Part shown: positions 7,602-16,072 of the stretch, piece after piece
Layout: each line of letters begins with the position of its first letter
Numbering within the stretch: the first letter of the stretch is position 1
Made by a program: the position numbers and the translations under genes
Assembly: GCA_039972875.1 (NCBI GenBank)
Contig: JBDWMA010000052.1
Location: 124,001 to 188,000, forward strand
Length of the DNA stretch: 64,000 nucleotides
Source: Pseudoruegeria sp039972875
GTDB lineage: Bacteria; Pseudomonadota; Alphaproteobacteria; Rhodobacterales; Rhodobacteraceae
Direction: 5' to 3'
Notes under the pieces: model-generated
Seen by the model: the letters and a program-made list of their open reading frames with translations, nothing else
What the model was told of the DNA's origin: nothing
Database searches by the model: none

Positions 7602-8906
7602 ATGTCTCTTAAGGCAAAACTTTTGTCTGCAGCTGCAATTACATGTGCAGCTACTGTAGGCGCTCAAGCAGATACTTTGACTGTCGCAACCGTGAACAAC
7701 GGTGACATGATTCGTATGCAAAGCTTGACTGAAGATTTCACAGCAAAAACAGGCCACGAAGTTGATTGGGTTGTTCTTGAAGAAAACACTCTGCGTCAGC
7801 GCGTAACTCAGGATATCGCCACCAAAGGTGGTCAATTCGATGTTATGACTATCGGCATGTATGAGACTCCAATTTGGGGCGCTCTGGATTGGCTCGTTCC
7901 TTTGAACGATCTGTCTGCTGAATATGACATCGACGATATTCTGCCTGCAATGCGCAACGGTCTGTCCGTTGATGGCACAATGTATGCTGCACCCTTCTAC
8001 GGTGAATCATCCATGGTGTTTTACCGTACTGACCTGATGGAAGCTGCTGGCCTTGAAATGCCACGGTCTCCAACTTGGGCTCAGATCAAAGAAGCAGCTG
8101 TTGCAATGACAGATCGTGACAACGAAGTTTACGGTGCGTGTTTGCGCGGTAAAGCTGGTTGGGGCGACAACATGGCGTTCATTACGTCCATGGCGAACTC
8201 TTTCGGTGCGCGCTGGTTCGACGAAGACTGGACACCACAGTTCGATTCACCTGAGTGGAAAGAAACTCTAACGTTCTATCTTGATCTGCTAGAGCAAGCA
8301 GGCCCTCCAGGTTCCTCAGGTAACAGCTTCAACGAAAGCCTTACCCTGTTTAACCAAGGGAAATGCGGCATGTGGATCGACGCGACTGTTGCTGCGTCTA
8401 AACTGACGAACCCCGACGATTCAGTTGTTGCTGACAAAGTTGGCTACGCTCTTGCGCCGCACAAAGACGGTGTTGCCAAGAATGGTAACTGGCTCTGGGC
8501 TTGGGCACTTGCAGTTCCTGCAGGTACGCAAAACGAAGCTGCCGCTAAAGAGTTCATCGAGTGGGCAACTGGTAAAGCTTACATCGAATTGGTAGCTGCA
8601 AACGAAGGTTGGGCAAATGTTCCTCCTGGTGCACGTGTTTCTCTCTATGAGAACCCTGAGTACAAGAAGGTTGACTTTGCGGACATCACACTGGAAAGCA
8701 TCCAGTCTGCTGATCCTAACAACCCAACTGTAGACCCAGTACCATACGTTGGTGTTCAATTTGCTGCGATCCCAGAATTTGCAGGCATTGCAGGTCAGGT
8801 TGCTCAAGAATTCTCCGCGGCTGTTGCTGGTCAACAGACTGCCGAAGAAGCTCTAGCAAAAGCACAAGCTATCACAACGGAAGAAATGGAAGCCGCAGGC
8901 TACTAA
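7602..8906 (+). CDS. smoE: Sorbitol/mannitol ABC transporter substrate-binding protein
   Basis: A 434-residue periplasmic extracellular solute-binding protein (family 1). ATG 7602 is preceded by GGAGG and opens a signal peptide (MSLKAKLLSAAAITCAA, cleavage near AQA-DTL). The start of the mature chain, TLTVATVNNGDMIRMQ, and AAPFYGESSMVFYRTDLM match SmoE/MtlE-type polyol receptors. It is the first gene of a complete importer with two permeases and an ATPase, followed by two polyol dehydrogenases, which fixes its role. A hairpin with a T-tract after the gene probably lets it be expressed above the membrane subunits. Confidence 0.92.
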   Translation: MSLKAKLLSAAAITCAATVGAQADTLTVATVNNGDMIRMQSLTEDFTAKTGHEVDWVVLEENTLRQRVTQDIATKGGQFDVMTIGMYETPIWGALDWLVPLNDLSAEYDIDDILPAMRNGLSVDGTMYAAPFYGESSMVFYRTDLMEAAGLEMPRSPTWAQIKEAAVAMTDRDNEVYGACLRGKAGWGDNMAFITSMANSFGARWFDEDWTPQFDSPEWKETLTFYLDLLEQAGPPGSSGNSFNESLTLFNQGKCGMWIDATVAASKLTNPDDSVVADKVGYALAPHKDGVAKNGNWLWAWALAVPAGTQNEAAAKEFIEWATGKAYIELVAANEGWANVPPGARVSLYENPEYKKVDFADITLESIQSADPNNPTVDPVPYVGVQFAAIPEFAGIAGQVAQEFSAAVAGQQTAEEALAKAQAITTEEMEAAGY

Positions 8907-8921
8907 TACTCTCCATGTAAC

Positions 8922-8961
8922 AGGGGGCGACGTGACAAGTTTTCGTTGCCCCCTGTCTTTT
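8922..8961 (+). terminator. Intercistronic hairpin/attenuator between smoE and smoF
   Basis: The 12-base stem CAGGGGGCGACG (8922-8933) pairs with CGTTGCCCCCTG (8944-8955) with one G-U pair, a 10-base loop and then TCTTTTAT. It lies inside the operon between the receptor and the first permease. Such partial terminators or 3'-end stabilisers are common after binding-protein genes and raise the ratio of receptor to membrane subunits. Confidence 0.75.
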
Positions 8962-9033
8962 ATACCCTCATCTTCGTTACATCGGAAATTCGCCTAAGGC
9001 TGTCATAGACAGTCAACAAAGGAGGTGCGCCTA

Positions 9034-9900
9034 ATGGCTACCCAACATTCCCGATCAGCGGCACGCATTATGATGGCTCCGGCAGTCGTTTTGCTTTTGG
9101 GATGGATGCTCGTCCCACTGATCATGACACTCTACTTTTCTTTCAAAAAATACCTGCCTCTACGCGGCGGTGACCTAGGCTGGGTTGGCTTCGACAACTA
9201 CGTCCGCTTTGTGACTTCAAGCGCGTTTTGGCCTTCGGTTATGACAACTCTGATCATTGTGGGTGGCGTTCTGCTCATCACAGTGTTCTTCGGAGTATTG
9301 CTCGCAATTCTTCTGAACCAACCTATGTGGGGCCAAGGGATCGTTCGTATCCTTGTCATCGCACCATTCTTTGTGATGCCCACTGTTTCCGCACTGGTTT
9401 GGAAAAATATGTTCATGGATCCGGTAAACGGTTTGTTTGCCCATCTCTGGAAATTTTTCGGGGCGCAACCCGTGGAATGGCTCAGCGAAGCATCCCTGAC
9501 ATCGATCATCATGATCGTATCCTGGCAGTGGTTGCCATTTGCCACTCTGATTCTTCTGACTGCAATTCAGTCATTGGATGGAGAGCAAATGGAAGCTTCT
9601 GAAATGGATGGTGCGCCAAAGCTCGCGCAATTCTGGTTCCTGACTTTGCCACATCTTAGCCGTGCAATGACGGTTGTGGTCCTGATCCAGACGATCTTTC
9701 TCATGTCGATCTTTGCGGAGATCTTTGTGACAACTGGCGGCGCATTCGGCACCCGTACACTGACCTATCTGATCTTCCAGCGTGTTTTGGAAAGCCAGAA
9801 TGTCGGCCTCGGATCTGCTGGTGGTGTCTATGCAATTATTCTGGCCAATATCGTTGCCATCTTCTTGATGCGCATCGTCGGCAAGAACTTGGACGCGTGA
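9034..9900 (+). CDS. smoF: Sorbitol/mannitol ABC transporter permease 1
   Basis: A 288-residue inner-membrane permease of the MalF type with six predicted transmembrane helices. The EAA loop that contacts the ATPase is visible at EASEMDGAPKLAQFWFLTLP. ATG 9034 is preceded by AAAGGAGGTG; a GTG at 9025 in the same frame overlaps that ribosome-binding site and is rejected. It pairs with the next gene to form the translocation pore and is separated from it by only 10 bases. Confidence 0.92.
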   Translation: MATQHSRSAARIMMAPAVVLLLGWMLVPLIMTLYFSFKKYLPLRGGDLGWVGFDNYVRFVTSSAFWPSVMTTLIIVGGVLLITVFFGVLLAILLNQPMWGQGIVRILVIAPFFVMPTVSALVWKNMFMDPVNGLFAHLWKFFGAQPVEWLSEASLTSIIMIVSWQWLPFATLILLTAIQSLDGEQMEASEMDGAPKLAQFWFLTLPHLSRAMTVVVLIQTIFLMSIFAEIFVTTGGAFGTRTLTYLIFQRVLESQNVGLGSAGGVYAIILANIVAIFLMRIVGKNLDA

Positions 9901-9910
9901 GGAGGACATC

Positions 9911-10741
9911 ATGGCACGTGCAGTTACGCAACAACGTAAAATCATCAATACGACGGCCGCTTGGGTCATCGGGCTGCTGATCTTCTTTCCGATCCTTTGG
10001 ACTATCTTGACCAGCTTCAAAACCGAAGCGGTTGCGATCTCTGATCCTCCGGTTTTCTTTGCCTTCGATTGGACACTTGAAAACTATAAGGATGTACTTG
10101 AGCGCTCCAACTACGGGCGGTTCCTTTGGAACTCTATTATCATCGCTGGTGGCTCTACAGTTTTGGGCATCATCATCGCGGTTCCGGCGGCTTGGTCTAT
10201 GGCCTTTGTTCCATCGGCAAAAACCAAGGACATCCTGCTTTGGATGCTCTCTACTAAAATGCTCCCGGCAGTTGGTGTTCTTTACCCAATCTACCTGATT
10301 TTCATCAAACTTGGCCTTCTGGATACGAAAACAGCCCTGGTCTTTGTTCTGATGTTGATCAACCTGCCGATTATCGTCTGGATGCTGTACACTTACTTCA
10401 AGGAAATCCCTGGTGAAATCCTCGAAGCAGCCCGGATGGATGGTGCTTCTCTACGGGAAGAGGTCGTTCACATCCTCACACCCATGGCGATCCCTGGCAT
10501 TGCTTCTACCCTGCTCTTGAACGTCATCTTGGCATGGAACGAAGCCTTCTGGACGCTCAATCTGACGGCTGCAAAAGCGGCTCCTCTGACGGCGTTCATC
10601 GCCAGCTATTCTAGCCCAGAGGGTCTCTTCTACGCAAAACTCAGTGCGGCATCCACGATGGCCATCGCACCAATCCTCATCCTTGGCTGGTTCAGCCAGA
10701 AACAACTTGTCAGCGGCCTTACGTTCGGCGCGGTCAAATAA
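9911..10741 (+). CDS. smoG: Sorbitol/mannitol ABC transporter permease 2
   Basis: A 276-residue MalG-type permease, with an N-terminal helix (TAAWVIGLLIFFPILWTILTS) and five more hydrophobic segments. The EAA loop reads EAARMDGASLREEVVHILTP. GAGGAGG precedes the start codon. It is the second half of the pore made with SmoF, and the ATPase gene follows 12 bases later. Confidence 0.92.
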   Translation: MARAVTQQRKIINTTAAWVIGLLIFFPILWTILTSFKTEAVAISDPPVFFAFDWTLENYKDVLERSNYGRFLWNSIIIAGGSTVLGIIIAVPAAWSMAFVPSAKTKDILLWMLSTKMLPAVGVLYPIYLIFIKLGLLDTKTALVFVLMLINLPIIVWMLYTYFKEIPGEILEAARMDGASLREEVVHILTPMAIPGIASTLLLNVILAWNEAFWTLNLTAAKAAPLTAFIASYSSPEGLFYAKLSAASTMAIAPILILGWFSQKQLVSGLTFGAVK

Positions 10742-10753
10742 GGAAACAGATCA

Positions 10754-11758
10754 ATGGGACAAATTAAACTTAACCAAGTGACCAAAAGCTTCGGCGACGT
10801 CCAGGTCATCCCACCCCTGGATCTCACAATCGAAGACGGCGAATTCACAGTCTTTGTTGGACCTTCGGGCTGCGGTAAATCCACCCTCTTGCGCCTAATT
10901 GCGGGCCTAGAGGACATCACATCGGGTCATATCGCGATTGATGGAACGGACGCCACAGATTTACCACCTGCGAAACGCGGTCTGGCAATGGTGTTCCAAT
11001 CCTATGCGCTTTATCCGCATATGTCGGTACGCAAGAACATCGCGTTCCCGATGAAAATGGCAAAAATGCCTGAGGATGAACAAAATCGTCGGATTGAATC
11101 AGCCGCTAAGGCGCTGAACCTCACCGATTATCTTGATCGTCGTCCGGGTCAGCTTTCGGGTGGTCAACGTCAACGTGTGGCCATTGGCCGTGCGATTGTT
11201 CGTGAACCTTCTGCTTTCTTGTTTGACGAACCACTGTCAAACTTGGATGCGGCCCTGCGGGTTGGTATGCGTCTAGAGATCAGCGAGCTGCACAAGCGCC
11301 TCGCAACAACAATGATCTACGTGACACACGATCAGGTTGAAGCCATGACCATGGCCGATAAGATCGTGGTACTGCGTGCAGGCTTTATCGAACAGGTTGG
11401 TTCACCGCTGGAGCTGTATCACAAACCACGTAACGTGTTTGTGGCGGGCTTTATCGGGTCTCCGAAGATGAACATCATCGAAGGTCCAGAAGCTGCTAAA
11501 TTCGGTGCAACTTATATTGGTATTCGCCCAGAGCACACCGATGTAAGCATGACCGAAGGCACATGGAAGGGCCGCGTTGGCGTTTCCGAGCATCTGGGGT
11601 CAGATACGTTTATCCACGTTCACGACACCGGACTGGGTGATATGATCACTGTTCGCATCACGGGTGACATTGAGGTCAACCACGGCGACACGATCTACCT
11701 CACGCCTCAAGTCGATCAACTGCATAAGTTTGATGCACAAGGTCTGAGGACTGAATGA
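10754..11758 (+). CDS. smoK: Sorbitol/mannitol ABC transporter ATP-binding protein
   Basis: A 334-residue CUT1/MalK-type ATPase. Walker A is GPSGCGKST, the signature LSGGQRQRVAIGRA, Walker B FLFDEPLSNLD, and the switch histidine lies in YVTHDQVEAM. The C-terminal ~100 residues form a TOBE-type domain, as in MalK and UgpC. It energises uptake by SmoEFG. The 3' end overlaps the following dehydrogenase start (ATGATGA). Confidence 0.93.
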   Translation: MGQIKLNQVTKSFGDVQVIPPLDLTIEDGEFTVFVGPSGCGKSTLLRLIAGLEDITSGHIAIDGTDATDLPPAKRGLAMVFQSYALYPHMSVRKNIAFPMKMAKMPEDEQNRRIESAAKALNLTDYLDRRPGQLSGGQRQRVAIGRAIVREPSAFLFDEPLSNLDAALRVGMRLEISELHKRLATTMIYVTHDQVEAMTMADKIVVLRAGFIEQVGSPLELYHKPRNVFVAGFIGSPKMNIIEGPEAAKFGATYIGIRPEHTDVSMTEGTWKGRVGVSEHLGSDTFIHVHDTGLGDMITVRITGDIEVNHGDTIYLTPQVDQLHKFDAQGLRTE

Positions 11759-12528
11759 TGAGACTGGCTGGTAAAACAGCCTTGATCACTGGTAGCGCCC
11801 GAGGAATCGGGCGCGCCTTTGCCGAGGCCTATATCAAAGAAGGTGCCCGTGTCGTTATCGCGGATATCAACATGACGGGCGCGGAAGAAACGGCCAAAGA
11901 GCTTGGCTCAAATGCGATGGCGGTTTCGCTCGATGTTGCGGATCAAAACAGTATTGATACCGCCTTGTTAGAGGCGGTAAAGGCGTTTGGGCAGATTGAT
12001 ATTCTGATCAACAACGCCGCACTGTTTACTGCGGCTCCGATTGTCGAAATAGACCGTGAAGATTATGCACGGGTATTTAAAATCAATGTCGAAGGTCCTC
12101 TTTTTGTTATGCAGGCGGTTGCCCGTCACATGATCAAGCACGGGATCAAAGGCAAAATTATCAACATGGCAAGTCAGGCCGGGCGACGCGGTGAGCCGCT
12201 TGTTGCAGTCTACTGTGCCACCAAAGCCGCGGTGATCAGTCTAACCCAATCTGCTGGGCTGGATTTGATCAAACACGGCATCAATGTCAATGCAATCGCC
12301 CCAGGTGTTGTAGACGGTGACCACTGGGATGGAGTGGACGCCTTCTTTGCAAAACACGAAGGCAAAGCGCCGGGGCAGAAAAAGAAAGAGGTGGGAGAAA
12401 TGGTTCCGTTTGGACGCATGGGTGTCGCAGAGGATTTAACGGGTATGGCGGTGTTCCTCGCTAGTGATGAGGCCCGATATATTGTTTCTCAGTGTTATAA
12501 TGTGGATGGTGGCCAATGGATGAGCTAA
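11755..12528 (+). CDS. smoS: Sorbitol (L-iditol 2-)dehydrogenase, SDR family
   Basis: A 257-residue classical short-chain dehydrogenase that oxidises D-sorbitol to D-fructose (and usually galactitol and L-iditol) with NAD. The cofactor motif TGSARGIG (12-19) and NNA (87-89) are present, and the catalytic triad is Ser140, Tyr153, Lys157, the numbering known for the Rhodobacter sphaeroides enzyme. It overlaps the smoK stop at its start and the mtlK start at its end, so it is tightly coupled to import. Two adjacent ATGs (11755, 11758) are possible starts. Confidence 0.92.
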   Translation: MMRLAGKTALITGSARGIGRAFAEAYIKEGARVVIADINMTGAEETAKELGSNAMAVSLDVADQNSIDTALLEAVKAFGQIDILINNAALFTAAPIVEIDREDYARVFKINVEGPLFVMQAVARHMIKHGIKGKIINMASQAGRRGEPLVAVYCATKAAVISLTQSAGLDLIKHGINVNAIAPGVVDGDHWDGVDAFFAKHEGKAPGQKKKEVGEMVPFGRMGVAEDLTGMAVFLASDEARYIVSQCYNVDGGQWMS

Positions 12529-13985
12529 TTCCTTTGAGCAATGCTGTTCTGGATAAATTGACAATTGAGCACCCAACCTACGACCGCGCCAATTTGCGCG
12601 CAGGCATGGTGCATATTGGCGTCGGTAATTTTCACCGATCCCATCAGGCATGGTATTTGCATCGCTTGATGCAGGCCGGAAAGGCCCACGATTGGGCGAT
12701 TGTTGGCGCAGGCGTACGGCCCTATGACGCGGCTATGCGTGAACGGTTGCTAAAGCAAGATTGCCTAACAACTCTGATCGAATTGGACCCGGAAACATCC
12801 TCGGCCGAGGTCATTGGCTCTATGATTGATTACCTACCAATCGAAGCCAATAATGCGCCTTTGATCCTGGCAATGGCAGATCCCGCCATTCGTATCGTCT
12901 CAATGACTGTGACTGAGGGTGGGTACTATCTAGATCCCGTCACAAAGGCATTTGACGCGGCCCACCCTGATATTCAGCATGATATCACCAACCCTGGTGC
13001 GCCTTGTACCGCCTTTGGTGCAATTGTTGCGGCGATGCGTTTGCGTCGTGCTGCAGGTCATGGCCCCTTTACCGGATTGAGTTGTGATAATCTGCAAGGC
13101 AACGGGGACATCTTAAAGCAAGCCGTTGTTTCGTTGGCACGTCTGACAGATTCTGATCTTGCAGATTGGATCGAAGAAAACGGTGCATTCCCGAACTCTA
13201 TGGTGGATTGTATTGCGCCTGCAACGGGGCCGAATGAGCATCAGATTGTGCGAGATCTGGGCATCGAAGATGCGGCGCCCGTGACGCACGAACCTTTCCG
13301 CCAATGGGTGATTGAGGACAACTTCTGTGATGGTCGTCCGGACTGGAGTCTCGTGGGTGCAACCTTTACCAGTGACGTACATTCCTACGAGACGATGAAG
13401 CTTCGTATTTTGAATGCAGGGCATCAGGTTTTGGCCAATGTCGGTGAAATCGTTGGAATAGAGACGATTTCTGAATGCATGGCCGATCCGTTGATCTATG
13501 AGTTTTTTGGGAAAGTGCAATCCGAAGAAATAGCAACCACAGTTGAAGCCGTCCCAGGACGTACGCCACAATCTTATGTTGAACTGATCAAGGGTCGGTT
13601 TTCAAATCCTCGGATCGTGGATACGACGCGGCGGGTTGCTTTTGATGGATCGTCCCGTCACCCCGGTTTTGTATTGCCCATTTTGCGGGATCAACTGGAC
13701 GCTGGTGGGTCTGTCAGCGGTCTAGCTTTGGTTGAGGCGTTTTGGGCGCGAATGTGCGAAGGGACTCGTGAAAACGGTACCGTAATCGAGGCGAACGATC
13801 CGTTCTGGCAAGAGATCAATACTGTTGCCAAAGAAGCCAAAGAAAACCCAAGCGTTTGGTTGGCACAGTCTCAGTTTTACGGAGATCTGGAGAACCAATC
13901 GGCATTTGCAGACGCGTTTTCATGTTGGTTGACGCTGATTTGGGATGAAGGCAGCCAAGCTGCGATGCGCAAATATACTAGCTAA
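12516..13985 (+). CDS. mtlK: Mannitol 2-dehydrogenase
   Basis: A 489-residue long-chain polyol dehydrogenase that oxidises D-mannitol (and usually D-arabitol or sorbitol) to the 2-keto sugar with NAD. The N-terminal nucleotide-binding motif is HIGVGNFHRSHQ. The catalytic pattern K-x-R-x-L-N-x-x-H falls at Lys295, Asn300 and His303, identical in numbering to the Pseudomonas fluorescens enzyme. It is last in the polyol operon, overlaps smoS by 13 bases and is followed by two hairpins. Fructose made here would need a fructokinase encoded elsewhere. Confidence 0.93.
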   Translation: MDELIPLSNAVLDKLTIEHPTYDRANLRAGMVHIGVGNFHRSHQAWYLHRLMQAGKAHDWAIVGAGVRPYDAAMRERLLKQDCLTTLIELDPETSSAEVIGSMIDYLPIEANNAPLILAMADPAIRIVSMTVTEGGYYLDPVTKAFDAAHPDIQHDITNPGAPCTAFGAIVAAMRLRRAAGHGPFTGLSCDNLQGNGDILKQAVVSLARLTDSDLADWIEENGAFPNSMVDCIAPATGPNEHQIVRDLGIEDAAPVTHEPFRQWVIEDNFCDGRPDWSLVGATFTSDVHSYETMKLRILNAGHQVLANVGEIVGIETISECMADPLIYEFFGKVQSEEIATTVEAVPGRTPQSYVELIKGRFSNPRIVDTTRRVAFDGSSRHPGFVLPILRDQLDAGGSVSGLALVEAFWARMCEGTRENGTVIEANDPFWQEINTVAKEAKENPSVWLAQSQFYGDLENQSAFADAFSCWLTLIWDEGSQAAMRKYTS

Positions 13986-13995
13986 ACTTGGAACT

Positions 13996-14016
13996 TGGGG
14001 GCTCGATTGGCCCCCA
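13996..14016 (+). terminator. Hairpin downstream of mtlK
   Basis: TGGGGGC (13996-14002) pairs with GCCCCCA (14010-14016) around a 7-base loop. There is no T-tract, so on its own it is more likely a 3'-end protector than a terminator. Confidence 0.5.
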
Positions 14017-14040
14017 TAATATGGCCCGTGAGCGGGTCTG

Positions 14041-14076
14041 AACGCCGTGATGTGAGGAGCATCGCGGCGTTTTTTT
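14041..14076 (+). terminator. Rho-independent terminator of the polyol operon
   Basis: AACGCCGTGATG (14041-14052) pairs with CATCGCGGCGTT (14060-14071) with one G-U pair, followed by a T-tract to 14076. It closes the operon that begins with smoE. Confidence 0.85.
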
Positions 14077-14218
14077 CGTCTTTCAAAGCCACATTTGCAT
14101 TAACGTACCTCAAATCAGGCGCACCACCAAAGTAGAATTGTCCAATTCCGGCCCGTGAAACGTTGCTCTGTTTCCCTTTTCTGCAAACCTGTTTATATGC
14201 AAATGGTAACGACGAAAG

Positions 14219-16072
14219 GTGGCCGCTGTGCTGCGATTATTTGAAAACTTCGTCGATCCCTATACGCCGTATGAGGAGACCGACCACCCGCCGCAGCGGC
14301 TTTGGCCGTTTATGCGCGAATACGCACGTCCATTTACCAAGCTTTTTGTTCTGACGGGACTGATGTCCCTTGTCATTGCGTCCATCGAGCTTTGGTTGAT
14401 TTACTACATGGGGCGGGTTGTGGATATCTTGTCGACAGGTACGCCTGACTCAGTGCGTGCCGACTATGGGTTTGAATTCCTCGTTGTGGTTTTGTTTATA
14501 CTGATTTTCCGCCCAATCTTGCAGGCGGTCGATGTTGCGCTGTTGAATAACGCGATCTTGCCCAATTTCGGCACGTTGATCCGATGGCGAGCGCACCGGC
14601 AGGTGTTGCGCCAATCTGTTGGTTGGTTCGAAAACGATTTTGCCGGTCGTATCGCCAATCGTATAATGCAAACGCCTCCGGCTGCAGGGGATGCGGTTTT
14701 TCAGGTATTTGATGCCATGACGTTTGCAATCGCGTATTTTGTGGGCGCGGGCATCCTTTTGGCAGGGGCCGATCCGCTTTTGATTATACCGCTGGTGTTT
14801 TGGCTGGCGTTATACGCGGTGTTGATCCGCTGGACGATCCGAAATGTTGGCCCGGCATCCAAGGCGTCTTCGGATGCGCGCAGTGAGGTCACTGGGCGTG
14901 TCGTTGATAGCTATTCCAACATCCATTCGGTCAAACTCTTTGCGCATCACGACACTGAAATCGCCTATGCAAAAGAAGCGATTGAAGGGACACGCCAGAC
15001 CTTTGCCCGCGAAATGCGGATCTTTACCAAGATGGACCTTGGGTTAGTTATTTTGAATGGTCTATTAATCGTAAGCGTTGTCGGCTGGGCCGTGCTGTTA
15101 TGGATGAATGGAAGCGCGACTGTCGGCGCGGTGGCCGCAGCGACGGCTTTGACGCTTCGTTTGAATGCGATGACAGGCTGGATCATGTGGGCTTTATCAA
15201 CGTTTTTCCGATCAATGGGGATCGTTTCCGAAGGAATGGAGACCATCGCACAACCCATAACGCTTGTAGATGCGCCGAATGCGAAGCCGTTGATTATGTC
15301 AGGCGGACAGATTGAAGTGCGCGGGCTGAGCCACCACTACGGCAAAGAACGTGGTGGGTTATCCAATATAAACCTAACCCTCAAAGCCGGTGAAAAAATC
15401 GGGTTGGTGGGACGGTCCGGAGCTGGGAAATCGACCCTCGTAAAGCTACTTTTGCGATTTTATGACACCGAAGCGGGTGAAATTTTGATCGATGGTCAAC
15501 CGATTTCCGAGGTCACCCAAGATTCGTTACGTGCAGCCATTGGCATGGTGCAGCAAGACAGCGCTTTGATGCATAGATCTGTACGCGATAATATTCTGTA
15601 CGGACGTCCCGAAGCGTCAGAGGCAGAGGTTACATCGGCAGCGGCGCGCGCAGAAGCGACGGAGTTCATCAACGAGCTTCAGGATCCGCAGGGTCGTATG
15701 GGGTATGAGGCGCAAGTGGGTGAACGCGGTGTTAAACTCTCAGGAGGGCAACGCCAGCGGATAACTTTGGCACGTGTTATCTTAAAGAACGCTCCGATCT
15801 TGGTTCTGGACGAAGCCACCAGCGCTCTGGACAGTGAAATAGAAGCAGCGATTCAGGAAACGCTCTACGGTATGATGGAGGGGAAGACGGTTATTGCCAT
15901 CGCGCACCGACTGTCGACTGTCGCTGAAATGGACCGCATTATCGTAATGGATAATGGCCAAATTGCTGAAGAGGGCAGTCATGATGAGCTTTTGGCGCTG
16001 GACGGCTTATACGCGGGGTTCTGGGAGCGGCAATCGGGTGGTTTTCTTGGTACAGAGGACGCAGCAGAATGA
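14219..16072 (+). CDS. ABC exporter half-transporter (membrane domain + ATPase), first of a pair
   Basis: A 617-residue MsbA/LmrA-type half exporter. The first ~330 residues form a six-helix type-1 exporter domain, the rest an ATPase with GRSGAGKST (Walker A), LSGGQRQRITLAR (signature), ILVLDEATSALD (Walker B) and AHRLSTV (switch His). The start is GTG; 14219 is used here, and GTG 14228 with AAAGGTGG upstream is an equally good alternative. It overlaps the next exporter gene by four bases and probably forms a heterodimer with it in the inner membrane. The substrate (lipid, peptide or drug) is unknown. Confidence 0.88.
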   Translation: MAAVLRLFENFVDPYTPYEETDHPPQRLWPFMREYARPFTKLFVLTGLMSLVIASIELWLIYYMGRVVDILSTGTPDSVRADYGFEFLVVVLFILIFRPILQAVDVALLNNAILPNFGTLIRWRAHRQVLRQSVGWFENDFAGRIANRIMQTPPAAGDAVFQVFDAMTFAIAYFVGAGILLAGADPLLIIPLVFWLALYAVLIRWTIRNVGPASKASSDARSEVTGRVVDSYSNIHSVKLFAHHDTEIAYAKEAIEGTRQTFAREMRIFTKMDLGLVILNGLLIVSVVGWAVLLWMNGSATVGAVAAATALTLRLNAMTGWIMWALSTFFRSMGIVSEGMETIAQPITLVDAPNAKPLIMSGGQIEVRGLSHHYGKERGGLSNINLTLKAGEKIGLVGRSGAGKSTLVKLLLRFYDTEAGEILIDGQPISEVTQDSLRAAIGMVQQDSALMHRSVRDNILYGRPEASEAEVTSAAARAEATEFINELQDPQGRMGYEAQVGERGVKLSGGQRQRITLARVILKNAPILVLDEATSALDSEIEAAIQETLYGMMEGKTVIAIAHRLSTVAEMDRIIVMDNGQIAEEGSHDELLALDGLYAGFWERQSGGFLGTEDAAE

